Shown: positions 1 through 12,290 of the stretch, piece after piece
Layout of the letters: each line of letters opens with the position of its first letter
Numbering within the stretch: the first letter of the stretch is position 1
From: Gigaspora margarita
Taxonomy: Eukaryota; Glomeromycota; Glomeromycetes; Diversisporales; Gigasporaceae
Direction of reading: 5' to 3'
Length of the DNA: 64,000 nucleotides
NCBI GenBank assembly: GCA_009809945.1
Contig: WTPW01000341.1
Span: 186,001-250,000, forward strand
Notes under the pieces: model-generated
Told to the model about the DNA's origin: nothing
Database searches by the model: none
The model's input: only the letters and a program-made list of their open reading frames with translations
Made by a program: the position numbers and the translations under genes

Positions 1-669
1 TATTTATATTTTTAAAAATTATTATAGCATACATATTTATTTTACATAAAAAAATCCTGGACTTGATTTCCACAGTTGAACTTGATGACAATTATAAAAT
101 TTTATAATTCATTCTTTTTCTTTTAATGCAAATATCTTACTTTCTACAATTAGTATAAGGCCACTTCCTTTAAAGAGGGAAAAGGACTATACAAAGAAAT
201 TGCTTCTTATATTGTCTTACCTTTTCACAATGTTACTTGCCCTAAACCTGAAAGTTCAAAGTAAATCAAACATTTAATATGCAAATAAATTAAATAAATT
301 AAATATTCTATTAATTCGTTTATGCCAAGTCTAATTTAAGGTTCTACATGTATTATTTACAGTATAATTAAACATAATGCTATGTATAAGGTAAGGATTG
401 TATTTAATGTCACGGATCAAAATCATCGTGAAATCTAAAAACCCATTGACTAATTACCATAACCTTACCAAATGCATGCGCCATGATAATCTGCAACATT
501 TATTAATGTTATGCCTAGTACTTACTAAATTTATTGCAAAATAATTACAAGTTTATAAGACTAATGTAAAATAAATACAAGTTCATAAGCCATTTTATAA
601 ATGAGAAAACTTAACCTGAAGGAGGGGTTTAGGCTACTTATCCTAGACCCGGGAGGTCTAAAGTTTTGT
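1..669. other. AT-rich intergenic sequence
   Basis: I see no coding potential, clear repeat or RNA gene here. The stretch is AT-rich up to the first TIR element. Confidence 0.5.
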
Positions 670-677
670 CATGGACC

Positions 678-1143
678 AGGACCCCGAAATATCTACAAAA
701 TGGTAAGGTTTTACAAAAATTACTAAATATAGAAAGATCTGCAAAAAGGCAAAAATAAGGGGACCGTTAAAGCCAGGTACCTTTATATGTTTTTTATTAT
801 TTAATTAAAATTAGGGTAAGGGTTAGTTAGAGGTTAGGGTTAGGAATGACTTATAGGTAAAATTGCCTTCCCGACATTTTTTATTAATGCTCCGAGACAG
901 GTTTAGACAATCGTTTCTTGTATTTTTGGTGTTTTTCATTTTTTTCTTTGTTTTTGTCTCATCAGGCTGATCTGTGACAATCAAAATTTTACAATTTGAT
1001 TGGGTGTCATTCACATGATGGCACCTGGCTTTAACGGATCCCAAAATAAGCAAACTAATTACTATAAAAGGAAATGATCTGCACAAAAAGGCCAAAAATA
1101 AGCAAACTAAAACCCTACCACTCTCTATATATTTCGGGGTCCT
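678..1143. mobile_element. Non-autonomous TIR element, AGGACCCC family, 8-bp TSD
   Basis: The ends are inverted repeats, AGGACCCCGAAATAT on the left and ATATTTCGGGGTCCT on the right. The element is flanked by a perfect 8-bp direct repeat CATGGACC (670-677 and 1144-1151). The arms stay partly complementary inward (GTTAAAGCCAGG near 768, CCTGGCTTTAAC near 1023). The interior carries a degenerate TTAGGG-like tract near 812-846. No transposase is present. The 8-bp TSD suggests a hAT-like mechanism, but the AGGACCCC terminus is not a textbook hAT end, so the superfamily is open. Confidence 0.8.
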
Positions 1144-1189
1144 CATGGACCTTGATTAATTAGACAATAGAAATGTTTGTTGTGCACCA

Positions 1190-2560
1190 ATTTGAATTGA
1201 TTTTTGTTTACCCTTTTTTTCTGCCTTGGTGTCATTGTTTTTGGTGTCATCATTTTTGATATCGCCGCATTTGATATTGCCTTAGGGCTGTTAGTGGTCT
1301 GACTCAAACCGATGGACCACTGGTCCATTCTAGGACCGGGTCAGTCCGTTCTTTTTTGGAACAGACTGAAAAAACTATCAGTCCTAATAACAGTTATTAC
1401 TAAATAATTGTACACAATAAATGAAATATCTAACTATAGCTGTGAGAAAACTTTTTATTGAGCTGGCATAAAGTCATAGCAATAGGTTAAGCAAATAACT
1501 AGTCTAAATTTGAAAAACTGAATTTCTCATGGCATAAATTAGGTGTAGGCTGTTATTCAGTTTGAATAAACTACTAGTCCTGCAGTCTGTCTTAGGACCA
1601 GGACATTCTAGTCTTTATAGGTCAGACCAAAAAGACTATTGGTACTAATATAATTAGTATTAAATTATTGTAGTGAACATACATAGCCTAATTTTTTGTC
1701 TTATTGGTTCAGATTATTAGCACTATTATAAATATAAAGTATATATAAAGTTGATTTTTAGAGACTTAGACAACAATAATAAATTTAAAAATTTAAATCA
1801 GATTTTTTCTTAATTATAATAACAGGTTTTCTTTAACATGAATTAGATATACAAATCTAATATTTTCAACTAAAGGTTTACTTAAAGACAGGGTACAAAA
1901 TTCTTGTCATCACTAATAATAATAGACAGGTTTAAATATTGGTTAGAGGTAGCTTTAATGTAATTAAATGAGTAATAAACTAATAATTTTAATAGAGTCT
2001 ATAATATTAACGTAAAATAATACATAGTAATCAACATGGTATAATTTATGTGGCATTTAATTAATCTAATAATCAGTCCATCCAGTTTCATACTGATTGG
2101 TCCTAATCAGTCCTGGACTGCAGTCTGGTCCAACTTTTTAAAAACCACTGGTCTTTGGACCAAGATGGACCAGAGACCCCAATTAATAGCACTATTTTGC
2201 CTTTGTTGTAATTTTGTCATTCTAATGTAGTCATTTTTGGTATTATTAGTTTTGGTGTTGCCACTTTTGGTATTGTTGATTTAGTACTGCAACTTTTAGG
2301 TAAGATTTTATTGTTGTGTTGTCACCTTTGGTGCAGTCATACATGATATTATTTTGTTGCATCATCATTTTACTGATACAGTGTTAGTATGGGGTTTCTG
2401 TCACTTTTGGGTAATTTTTTCTTCAATATTTGATGTTATTACAAGCTTTGTTGCTTTTTATTAAGTTTTCTAGTATATTTTTTAATAGGTCCTTATGTTG
2501 TTCTTTGAGTGAGTTCATTGTCATTTTTACTGACAAATTATTTTAATGACAGCTTCTTTA
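1190..2560. repeat. Degenerate TTTTGGTGTTGTCA-type repeats
   Basis: Variants of TTTTGGTGTTGTCA recur irregularly from about 1200 to 1280 and again from about 2195 to 2350. A TIR element (1283-2194) interrupts the run. A similar word on the opposite strand (ACACCAAA) recurs at 18.5-18.7 kb. Function is unknown. Confidence 0.45.
1283..2194. mobile_element. Non-autonomous hAT-like element, 912 bp
   Basis: The left end TAGGGCTGTTAGTGG mirrors the right end (reverse complement TAGTGCTATTAATTGG). Flanks are TATTGCCT (1275-1282) and TTTTGCCT (2195-2202), a 7/8 TSD. Words related to GGTCCA/TGGACC and GACTGA are clustered just inside both ends, as expected for transposase-binding subterminal repeats. 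No transposase reading frame is visible. Confidence 0.65.
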
Positions 2561-2802
2561 GCTGACATTGCATAAGATTACACATACCAGATACATACTG
2601 GGAAACAAGTTTCCCAGTATGTACCCAGTATTCAACCTGGGATTTGCCAAATAAATGTTGCATATATTCTATATAAGATGCATATCAGTAAGCTACTGAT
2701 AGGTAGGTCAATATTAGTAACATAACAGTAACATACCAGTGCATCCCATTATTTTACTTTTAGTCCAAATAGTACTAAAGTAAGATTAGGATGTCCTGGT
2801 AA

Positions 2803-3112
2803 TAGGGGTCTTAGTGGGTCAGGTTGGTCAGGTTTGGGCCTGACCCAGGTCAGACCCACTTGGGTCAAAACCTAATACAGGTCTGATCCAACTCAACCCA
2901 AACCAGATTGAACTCAGATTAATAATAGTTACTACATAGTAAAGTTCTAAATTTTACTATATAAATCAATAAACTCAGCTTAAGTAAACTTGTTTGGGAG
3001 AACAAAATGCATATACACAAAAATTTTAATCTAAATCAGAAAATTTTTTATTATTTGACTTTTAATTTTTACATTCAATGCAAAAAATTAGAATCTTTTT
3101 AAAAATATTAGC
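2803..3112 (+). mobile_element. Left-end fragment of a TAGGGG / GGGTCAG hAT-like element
   Basis: The start TAGGGGTCTTAGTGGGTC, followed by clustered GGGTCAGGT / CTGACCC words, matches the ends of the complete element at 20,386-21,234. As in that copy, an arm of a foldback sequence follows (from about 2925). I cannot find the matching right end, so this copy looks truncated. Confidence 0.5.
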
Positions 3113-3471
3113 AGTACTTCTAAATCTGGTCTGGGTTTGGTACAGTCCAATCCAGTCCAGTCTGTGTTTAGACCCAGACTCAAACCTTAAATTTTACAAA
3201 ATTTCAAACTCAGACCAGACTCAAACTCAATCATAAGTTTTGTCTTGATCTGATCTAAAGTTTGCAAACTAGTTTAAGTCTGAATATACATTTATGTATA
3301 TTTGGATGCTAAATAAGTTTACTATATATTGCCAAAAAGAAGTTACTCCTTTATATAATCAAAAACCTCAAAAATATCTTTGATCCAAAAATAAGCTACC
3401 TCACAATTAATGACAATTGCACATAGTAAAATTGAAACTTTATTATATAAATCAATAAAGTCAATTAATTG

Positions 3472-4566
3472 ATAATCTGGATAAGATTAGCACTATTATC
3501 ATATTGAAAAAATAGTAAATTTTGGGATAAGTACTATATAAACTTTTATTATATGCTGGAATCTGATATCATTCCAATGATGAATATTTTTTATTAAGTT
3601 AATAGCTTAAATCAAATAGTTGAAAGTTGTAGAGCTTACTAAGACATATCTAATTGCAATTAGAACATTCAAATTGGCCTGGTATATGCTAAGATATGCT
3701 AAGATATTACTAAAAAATAATAGACCAACTATAAAATTTCTAGTTTAATTATATAAAATTTTATAAAGTTAGCCAATTGTATTTTAGTAATATCTTAGTG
3801 TCTATTGGGTTGATTTGAATAATCTAACCACTTTTAGATGTGTTTTAGTAAGTTTTACAACTTTTAATTAATAAAAAAATTACTTATTATTGGAATGATA
3901 TCAGATTTTAGTATATAATGAAAATTATAGTAATTTTGTCCCAAATTCTAATATAAAAATAGTGCCAATCTTCCTTAGGGTCGATAGCTTAGTATTTAAG
4001 CTTCAAGGTTGCCAATTAAAGGTTGCTAGTTCAAATCCACTAAGAACAGAATTGAATTTGAGTTAGGATCCAATTTGGAATAACCAAAGTTACCAATTTA
4101 GCCATGAGGCTATAAGGATTGTGTAATAGTATGTGAGTGGCAGCGATCTGAGCTATAATGATAAAACCAATAGTCTTTGATCTGTACTAATAGTAAGGGG
4201 TCTTGTAGGAGTCAAGCTGCTAGTGCAACTTCTAATAAATAAGTGGCAAGGTAACAATAGGTCTATATAGAAATAGGCAGAACTGAAAACTTAGAAGACA
4301 GGGACCCAGAACGTCAATTGATGAACACACTCTATTAGATTTTGTTATTACTAGAGCTAACTGTGCAAACTGACAACAAATACTTCTAAAAATAGCACAA
4401 TTGGTAGTAGTTTAAAGAGTACCTAACCACAAGTGGAAGCCTTGGTGACTGTGCCCCATTACATGAACATTTGGGCCAGATTGTTAATAGAGTAGTTTAT
4501 CAGAATTAGAAGTAAAGGTAAAAAATAAAAAATAAAAAAATAGTGCTAATCTTACTTGGATTAGTA
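3472..4566. repeat. Foldback element interrupted by a SINE-like insertion
   Basis: The left arm (for example GGATAAGATTAGCACTATT near 3482) is complementary to sequence at the right (AATAGTGCTAATCTTACTTG, about 4539-4559). The arms fold around a centre near 3735. A tRNA-headed element at 3977-4539 splits the right arm, so the foldback is older than that insertion. Confidence 0.6.
3977..4539 (+). mobile_element. tRNA-headed SINE-like retroelement, 563 bp
   Basis: The 5' head GGGTCGATAGCTTAGTAT resembles a tRNA with an A-box, and TAGTTCAAATCC is a B-box-like pol III motif. The 3' end is A-rich (AAAAATAAAAAATAAAAAAA). Flanks repeat ATAGTGCCAATCTTCCTT (3959-3976) and ATAGTGCTAATCTTACTT (4540-4557), 16/18 identical, the long TSD expected from LINE-type retrotransposition. 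Confidence 0.7.
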
Positions 4567-4570
4567 ATTA

Positions 4571-4887
4571 TCGTATATTCCCGAAAATAAGCAACCTTTT
4601 TTGGGGCAAAAATTACACGAAAAAACGGGGGGTTGCTTATTTTCGAATTGTTAAATTTTTTGAAAAATTGAAAAACGTACTAATAAAAAGTTATCCAAAT
4701 GACATGAAAGTTTTATTGTAAGTGTAGTTTTGTGTTCTGAACAAGTTTACTTAATAGCACTTTTGAGGTCTACTTAGTAAAATTTAGTCTTTTATATGTA
4801 GCAACTGCTAACGCGTTTTTTGAGATTTTTGAAAAAAATCAGGGGGGTTGCTTATTTTCGGAGTAGCTTATTTTCGGGAATATACGG
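4571..4887. mobile_element. TA-flanked MITE with CGTATATTCCCGAAAATAAGC ends
   Basis: The left end is CGTATATTCCCGAAAATAAG. The right end GCTTATTTTCGGGAATATAC is its inverse. Both sides carry TA, consistent with a Tc1/mariner-type TSD. The right arm holds an exact copy of the word TGAACAAGTTTACTTA (4738-4753). No coding capacity is seen. Confidence 0.65.
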
Positions 4888-4980
4888 TAAATAAACTAAT
4901 TTTGGAGATTCAAGATACTGTACTCTAAAATTTTGACAAAATCAGAAAACTTTTTATTAATTGGATTTTAATTTTTAGTA

Positions 4981-5338
4981 ACACTAAATTGAACTACTAG
5001 TGCTCGACACTAGTATGAATCATAATATAAAATTAATATCAAAAAAATAAACAAAAAATAAACAAAAAAATAAACAAAAATTAAAGCTGAAAAATATTAA
5101 GTAAGAGTTAATAGTTAGGGGTTAGAGTGAGGTGATGTATATTGTAAAATTTCACAAAAGTGTTTTTTTAAAAAAAGGTGGTTTTATAGATAAAATTTTG
5201 AGTTAGAAGGTATTTTTTAAAAAAAAAAATAGCAAAAACAACAAAATTTTATATTACACCTGTTTCTGCATTTAAAAATTTTGATTAGTAAAAATCATTG
5301 TGGTGTTGAGCACCAGTAGTGCAATTTACTAAAGGAAG
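4981..5338 (+). mobile_element. MITE, CACTACTGGTGTTNAACACCA-end family, copy 1
   Basis: The terminal repeats (ACTACTAGTGCTCGACAC left, GTTGAGCACCAGTAGTG right) and interior match the copies at 9187-9529 and 9829-10189. Shared blocks include AAAAATAAACAAAAA, TTAATAGTTAGGGGTTAGAG and GAGTTAGAAGGTATTTTT. Outer boundaries of this copy are approximate. Confidence 0.65.
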
Positions 5339-5439
5339 TGCAGTAAATCACGTAATTATCTAGGGGTTGCCATATATCATGTCCTATATATATATGTATA
5401 AATAGCCAATAATATTGAAGCAAAATTGATTATTAGTTA

Positions 5440-6336
5440 ATCGCAGATAGTTGCTACATGGTAAAGTAAATTCTACTATATCAATTGATAATTATTGATT
5501 AAGTAAAGTTGTTGGAAAACCAAATTATACATACTCTGAAATTTTTATTAAAATTGAGGAAATATTTATTATTTAACTTTTAATTTTTATGTTCATGAAT
5601 ATATTTTTTAAAAAATTTTAATTTTCTGTCAAACATAAAAATAAAAGTCAATTAATAAAAAAATTCTCTAATACTTATGATAATTTTATGTTCATGAATA
5701 TATTTTTTAAAAAATTTTAATTTTCTGTCGAACATAAAAATAAAAGTCAATTAATAAAAAAATTCTCTAATACTTATGATAATTTTAAAGTAAGTGTATT
5801 TTGACCTTCTGAATAAGTTTACTTAAGTGACTTTAATTGATTCACTTAGTAAAATTTAGACTTTACTATGTAGCGACTTTTGTTGATTGTGGCATAGCTT
5901 ATTTTCAGGTCAAAGCTATTTTTGAGTTTTATGAAATTTGATTGGTCAACAGTCCTATCACAGGGAGTCAGGACCTATATAAACCCTAATCATGTAATTT
6001 ACTGCACTTCTCTAATACCATTAATTTTTATATTCAATAAAAAATTAAAATTTTATTAATAAAATATATTTATTGAATATAAAAATTAAAGTCAAATAAT
6101 AAAATGTGCTCTAATTTTGATCAAATTTTTAGTATATATGTATTTTAATCTTTCAAACTTTTAATTTAAGTTCTAATAATTGATTTATATAGTAGAATTT
6201 AGACTTTACTATGTACCAATTATTGCAATTGAACAAAAAATTATTATATCTGAAAATAAGCTATTTCCAAATGTTGTGTCCAAAATTATCCAAAAAAGGT
6301 AGCTTATTTACAAAAACATATGGTACTTAGAGTGAA
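5440..6336. repeat. Two foldback copies of the GCTACATAGTAAAGT family
   Basis: Arms reading GCTACATGGTAAAGT (about 5453) and ACTTTACTATGTAGCGAC (about 5858) are inverted. A second, related copy ends near 6213 with ACTTTACTATGTACC and closes with GGTAGCTTATTTAC near 6310. The TGAATAAGTTTACTTA word is at 5810-5825. About 100 bp (AATATATTTTTTAAAAAATT...) is directly duplicated at about 5594-5685 and 5694-5785. Confidence 0.5.
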
Positions 6337-6379
6337 AAGTAAGAATCAATTAGCATTTACATAATATGTTATATGAAAA

Positions 6380-6755
6380 AAGAAGCCTATACTCAATATG
6401 TTTTAATTTTTATATCACTATAATTTTTAGTACAAGAGGTTTTTTAAAAACTGACCAATAACGTTGTAGAGCAATATTAGTTTTATAAATTTGCCAAATA
6501 TTTTTTTGAAAAACCTTCTCTATAAAAAGTTGATTTGTTTTAAAATTACTATTGTTTATATATATAATTACTATGTGTTTCAATTTTAATTAACTTTAAA
6601 GTGCTATAACTTTTTATAAAGGCAACATTTTAAAAATCTAACTGGTAACTTTGTTCATTATAATAAGCTCTGCAAATTTGCCAAATAACTTTTAAAAATA
6701 TTGTTTCTATAAAAAGTTGATGCATATTAAAATTATACTATTTTATTGCCTAGTA
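6380..6755. repeat. Degenerate foldback, CTGACCARTAACTTTGTAGAGC family
   Basis: Blocks such as TTGCCAAATA and CTATAAAAAGTTGAT occur twice, and the TGACCAATAAC...GTAGAGC block resembles the better-preserved foldback at about 16,790-17,045. No coding sequence is seen. Confidence 0.4.
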
Positions 6756-6762
6756 TAGGCTT

Positions 6763-8089
6763 TAGTGTTCCTATGAACCTGAACTGAACTGAACTTAGGT
6801 CAAGTTCAGGTTTAGGTTCAGGTTCAGGTTCAGTATTGACTTTTAGAGCTGGTTCAGATTCAGTTCAAGTTCAGTTCATAAGTTCTTGAACATCTTCAGG
6901 TTCAGTCTAGCATTCATATAAACTAGTGATTCTAGGTTTTGGTTCAGGTTTGGTCTGGTCCAGACCAGACTCAAACTCTAAGTTTTATTATTTAAAACTT
7001 TATACTAAACTTAAACACAATCATAGTTTTGGTCGGGCTAGTACAATTTTGCAAACTAGTTTGAGTTTAACTAAAAAATATATGTATTTTTTGATACTAA
7101 ACAAGTTTACTTAGAGTGAGAAGTATAAATCAGTTAGTAAAATTTAGAGAATCATAGCATTTTGTATAATTTTATTAATGAAATTATTAAAAATCATATT
7201 TTACATGAAATTTTACTAATTGATTATAACTTCTTGCACTAAGTAAACTTGTTCAGTAAAAAAAAAAAATAGTATATTTTATTTTACTTTTTTTAAAATT
7301 TGAAGAAAGGATACTTAATTTTGGAAATTTTATTAAAAATTCAAAATTAAGCATCTTTTCTTCCAATTTTAAGAAATGTAAAATAAATATACTAATTTGA
7401 TGTATTTTTTGTGCTGAACAAGTTTACTTGTACAAGAAGTTAGAATCAATTAGTAAAATTTAGAGAAACATAGAAATTTGTATAATTTTATTAATTAAAT
7501 TATACAAATTTCTATGATTCTCTATATTTTACTAATTGTGATCCTAATTTCTTGCACTAAGTAAACTTGTTCAGCACAAAAAATAGATCAAATCAGTATA
7601 TTTATTTTACATTTCCTAAAATTTGAAGAAAAGATACCTATTTTTGATAAAAATTTTCAAAATTAGGCATCTTTTCTTCAAATTTTAAGAAAAGTAAAAT
7701 AAAATATGCAGATTTGATGTATTTTTTGGTGCTAAACAGGTATACTTAGTGCAAGAAGTTATGATCAATTAGTAAAAATTTTATGTAGAACAATATTTTT
7801 AATAATTTTATTAATAAAATTATACAAAATGCTATGATTCTCTAAATTTTACTAATTGATTCTAACTTTGTGATTGAGATAAACATGTGCATATATTATG
7901 AACATAAACATGTTCATGAACCTTGAACTAAACCTAAACTGAACTTTTTTAAGTTCAGGTTCAGGTTCATATTCAATAATTTTAAGTTCAGGTTCAGTTC
8001 AGTATTGAACTTTTAGAGCAGGTTCAGGTTCAGGTTCATTGAACCTGAACCTGAATATCTATTGAACTGAACTAAACTTTAGAACTCTA
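6763..8089. mobile_element. Probable hAT-like element with GGTTCAGGTTCA subterminal repeats
   Basis: The ends TAGTGTTC (left) and GAACTCTA (right) are imperfect inverses. Flanks ATAGGCTT and ATAGGTCT match 6/8. Dense GGTTCAG / CTGAACC words lie inside both ends (about 6777-6905 and 7912-8075). The middle is made of palindromic satellite-like units. The weak TSD lowers confidence. Confidence 0.45.
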
Positions 8090-8108
8090 ATAGGTCTCTT
8101 GCACTATA

Positions 8109-9070
8109 TAAAATTATAAAAAAAAATATATAAAATTACTATGGAATTGGAATCCTTGATTTTTCTTCCTCTACATATTAACTTAAAATTAAATTTTTTG
8201 GGAATATAGAACAAGAGGAGAAGAAAAATTGAGCTTACAAAATCAAATTAAAATTTTGCCAATTTTGCACAAAACAGAAATGTAACTTGCCAAAAACAAA
8301 TATTTGATAATTTTAAGATAATGAGTATATGCAAAATCATGCCCTGAACAACATTACTTAGGCGACAGAAGTAGGTTACCTTGTTAGAAAAATGGGTTAT
8401 CTATGTACTAAAGTTAAAATTTTTGGGTTTTCAATATAAAACAGTTTTTTTTATTAGATAACCTACTTCAGGCCCTTAAGCAAAGTTGTTTAGCATGTGA
8501 TTCTACTCAAGGTTACATTGTGTTTCTTAGATCTTTTACTAAGTGAAAAATGGGGTTAAAGTTAGAAAAAAATTTTTTCCAAAAAAAATTTTTTTAAAAA
8601 AAATTTTTTTAACTTTAATCCAATTTTTCACTTAGTAAAAGGTTCAAACAAACCCACTATAACTTTGCTTTAAGAAGAATCACGTGCTAAACAATTTGCT
8701 TAAGGGCCTGAAGTAGGTTACCTAAACAAAAAAACTATTTTATATTGAAAACACAAAAATTTTAACTTTAGTATATAGATAGCCCATTTTTTTTTACAAG
8801 GTTACCTACTTCTACTGCCTAAGTAAAGTTGTCAGGGCAGTATGTCACATATACTCATCATCTTAAAATCATCAAATATTTGTTTTTGGTGAAGTTACAT
8901 TTTCATTTTGTGCAAAATTGACAAAATTTTAATTTGATTTTTAAGCTCAATTTTTTCTTTTTCCCTTGTTCTATATTTCTGAAAAATTTAATTTTAATTA
9001 AGATATAGAGGAAGAAATATTAAAGATTCAAAGTACATAGTCATTTTATATGTTTTTTTTTTATAATTTA
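8109..9070. repeat. Large foldback element, GTAGGTTACC family, copy 1
   Basis: Nearly the whole 960 bp is an inverted repeat around a centre of A8-T8 runs near 8,585. Landmarks in both arms are GAAGTAGGTTACC, AATGGGTTATCTATGTACTA and TTGAGCTTA. The copy at 50,974-51,789 shares these landmarks in the same order, so this is a mobile or formerly mobile family. No reading frame of note. Confidence 0.7.
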
Positions 9071-9186
9071 TATATACTAAAAAACTCATCCAAAATAGTG
9101 TGACAAATCAGTTAACTGTTAGTAAAATTTTAGATAATTATAGGATTTTTATAATTTTATTGATAAAATTAGTAAAAATATTAAAT

Positions 9187-9529
9187 CAAGTTTACTAAAA
9201 CATACTATTGGAGTTAACACCACAATGATTTTTGCCAATCACATTTTTTAAATGCAGTACAATGTAAAGATCTTGTGTAATATAAATTTTTGTCATTTTG
9301 CTATATTTCTAAAAAATACCTTCTAACTCAAAATTTTATATATCAAACCACTTTTTTCAAAAAAAAAATCCTTGTAAATTTTACTATATACTTTGCCTCA
9401 TTCTAACCCCTAACTATTAATTCTAACTTAATATTAATTTTGTTTATTTTTTTTGTTTATTTTTATATTGATTTTCACATTACACCACATACTGATGTTG
9501 AACACCAGTAGTACATTTTAGTAAACTTG
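9187..9529 (-). mobile_element. MITE, CAAGTTTACTAAAATGCACTACTGG family, copy 2
   Basis: The ends are CAAGTTTACTAAAACATAC and GTACATTTTAGTAAACTTG, with a perfect 8-bp TSD TATTAAAT (9179-9186, 9530-9537). The interior is inverted relative to copies 1 and 3 and carries a CCCTAAC-like tract. The outer TIR word CAAGTTTACT is nearly the core of the 16-bp word found throughout the foldbacks. Confidence 0.8.
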
Positions 9530-9828
9530 TATTAAATTACTTGAAATTTTGCTAATTTATTATATTTTATTGCATTAAGAAACTTGTTCAAAATCAATAT
9601 TACATCAAATTGGTATATTCTATTAAAATTTAAAGAATTAATGCTTAACTTTGAAAATTTTTATCAAAAATTCAAAATAAAACATCTTTGTTTCAAACTT
9701 TATAAAAAGAAAATAAAATATACCAAAATAATGTATTTCTTGGTGCTAACTACTTATGGCAAAAAGTTAGAATCAATTAGTAAAAGTTATAGAATAATAG
9801 TATTTTGTATAATTTTATTAATAAAATT

Positions 9829-10189
9829 CAAGTTTACTAAAATGCACCACTGGTGTTTAACACCAATATGTAGTGTAACATGAAGATCAATATAAAAAAA
9901 TAAACAAAAAAATAAACAAAAATTGAATTTAATAAATGTTAAGTGAGAGTTAATAGTTGGGGTTAGGGTGAGGCATAGTATATAGTGAAATTTCAAAAAA
10001 TTTTTTTTTTTTTTAAAAAAAAGGTGGTTTTATAGATGAAATTTTGAGTTAGAAGGTATTTTTGAAAAAAATAGCAAAATTGCAAAAAATTTATATTACA
10101 CAAGATCTTTACGTTACACTGCATTTAAAAAATGTGATTGGTGAAAATCATTGTGGTGTTGGCACCAGTGATGCGTTTTAGTAAACTCG
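9829..10189 (+). mobile_element. MITE, CAAGTTTACTAAAATGCACTACTGG family, copy 3
   Basis: It has the same ends and interior as copies 1 and 2 (GTTAATAGTTGGGGTTAGGG, GAGTTAGAAGGTATTTTTG). A TSD is only approximate here (ATAAAATT against AAAAAATT). It sits in the palindromic array about 300 bp from copy 2, in opposite orientation. Confidence 0.7.
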
Positions 10190-10542
10190 AAAAAAATTAT
10201 TAAAATAATATTTTATTTGATATTTTAGTAATTGATCATGTCTTCTTGTACTAAGTAAACTTGTTTAGCATTAAAAAATACATCAAAGTAGTATATTTTA
10301 TTTTAATTTTCTTTAAATTTGAAATATGGATGCTTGACTTTGAAAATTTTTATCAAAATTCAAAATTAAGCATCTTTATCTCAAATTTTTAAAAAAATAA
10401 AATAATATATACTAAAATAATGCATTTTTTGATATAAAACAAGTTTACTTAAAACAAAAAAATTAGAATCAATTAGCAAAATTTAGAGAATTATAGTATT
10501 TTGTATAATTTTATTAATAAATTATTAAAAATATTATATTAT

Positions 10543-11245
10543 AGTTCTGTGGGTCGATAGCATAGTAGTTGCGCTCCTAGAGCAATAGCTGCTTCAAATG
10601 CAAGGTCACCAGTTCAAGTCCTACTAATAGCAAAAATTAACTATACAAGGTTATGAGACAGATGACCTGAACCAGGATGCCAGGACCATATCTGGACAGC
10701 TCAGCCATAGATATAATGGGTGCCTTTATCCTGCAATATTTGCAATCTAGATACTTCTAGTGAAATTCTGGTTGCAATTGGATACTTCTGGTGAAATTCT
10801 GGTTAAAGGAAAATTTCTGGTTAAATCCTCTGGTTAAATAAGATCAGCTAGTTATAAACTAGTTGTGAACAATTTACGGAGTACTTCTATGACCCTAATA
10901 AAAAAAAAAGGGCTACAGGATCTGGACTTAGGAAGACCTGCTTTGAATAGCAGACAAATGACTAATGCAAGAGGCTATAAAGTCTGCTTTAAAAAGCTGG
11001 ATAGAAATTAGAGTAATCCCGGTTGGGGCCCAGAGTGAAAATTTCTGGAAAGCTAAATGGGTTTAGAAGTTGAAATGCCAAACAGGCTGATAAGAATAAG
11101 GAAGGATCTAGCAGAACTGATGATCCATAGATTGTTCAGTTAAAATTAGGAAATAGAACATGAACTATGTTACAAAGTAAAAATAATTGACTTTAATAAA
11201 GGAGCACTAATAGCACCCATAGCATAGCAACTAGGGAAATTTAAA
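10543..11245 (+). mobile_element. tRNA-headed SINE-like retroelement, 703 bp
   Basis: The head GGGTCGATAGCATAGTAGTTG is followed by a B-box-like CCAGTTCAAGTCC. The middle has short tandem repeats (CTTCTGGTGAAATTCTGGTT). The end is A-rich. Flanks share AAAAATATTATATTAT (10,527-10,542 and 11,246-11,261), a 16-bp TSD. It interrupts one palindromic unit, which reads through cleanly if the element is removed. Confidence 0.8.
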
Positions 11246-11996
11246 AAAAATATTATATTATTTGAAATTTTACAAATTGTTCATAATTTCTTGCACCAAG
11301 TAAATTTGTTCAGTACCAAAAAATATATCAAATTGGTTTATTTTATCTTACTTTTCTTAAAATTTAATAAAAATATACTTAATTTTAAAAATTTTATTAA
11401 AAATTCAAAATCAAGCATTTTTGCTTCAGATTTTAAGATAACTAATATAAAATATACTATTTTGATATAATTTTTGGAGCTAAACAAGTTTAAATAATGC
11501 AAATAGTTATGATCAATTAGTAAAATTTCAAGTAATAATATTTTTAATAATTTTATTAATAAAATTATACAAATTTCTATAATTCTTTAAATTTTACTAA
11601 TTAATATTAATTTTTTGTTCTAAGTAAACTTGTTTTACATTATGAAATACATTATTTCTGTAAATATTATTTTATTTTTTTTAAATTTTTGTAACAAAGA
11701 TTCTTAATTTTGAATTTTTGATAAAATTTCAAAATTAAGTATTCTTTTTTTAAATTTTTTAAAAAAAAAACAAGATAAATTATACTAATGATGCTTTTTT
11801 AATATTAAGTAAGTTAGTGCAAAATTTTATAATTAATTAGTATAATTTTAATATAATATTTTTAATAATTTTATTAATAAAATCATAAAAATGTAATAAT
11901 TCTCTAAATTTACTAATTGATTCTTACTTCCACTCTAAGTAAACTTGTTTAGCATTAATACAAATATATATGTATATTTAGACTCAAATTTGGACC

Positions 11997-12290
11997 AGAC
12001 CCCAGACATCTAGTACAGAGGTCATACTTAAATTTTTTAGCAAAAACTTCTGAAATTTGAAAAGCAAAAAAAACAGTTTTTGGCAATTATCTTGGCATCT
12101 AGTAGTCCAATTTGAATAAACTTTTTTAGAATGAAGCTCTTAGTAAAGTGCATCTAAAAAAAAAAAGTTCATTCAATTCTGATCACTAGATCAAAAGTTA
12201 TTTAAACAAATATATTTTGACATTTTCAACAAATTGGGCCAAAATTGGCCAAAATCCAGTTATGACCTATATGAAGATATCTGGGGTCAA
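11997..12290. mobile_element. 294-bp MITE, AGGACCCC family, copy A
   Basis: The left end is AGACCCCAGACATCT and the right end is GATATCTGGGGTC. The perfect 8-bp TSD is TTTGGACC (11,989-11,996 and 12,291-12,298). It aligns along its whole length with the 294-bp copy at 19,192-19,485 (shared TTTTTGGCAATTATCTTGGC and AATTGGCCAAAAT). Confidence 0.85.

Larger units (their letters stand above)
7085..11955. repeat. Array of about 300-bp palindromic units, repeatedly invaded
   Basis: The recurring unit runs GCTAAACAAGTTTACTTAG, a Cys-free spacer, AATCAATTAGTAAAATTTAGAGAATC, TTTTATTAATAAAATTAT, then its own inverse and a GAAAATTTTTATCAAAAATTC centre. Units are visible at 7,085-7,880, 9,540-9,828, 10,190-10,540 and 11,260-11,955. 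They are separated by a foldback (8,109-9,070), two MITEs and a SINE-like element. Related units form the interior of the element at 21,726-24,662. Confidence 0.6.

Noticed and set aside
10551-10625. tRNA-like sequences as functional tRNA genes (also at 3978, 19921, 23594, 45653, 50887)
   Set aside because: Boxes A and B are present, but I cannot form a complete cloverleaf with acceptor stem, and long bodies with TSDs show they are SINE-like heads.
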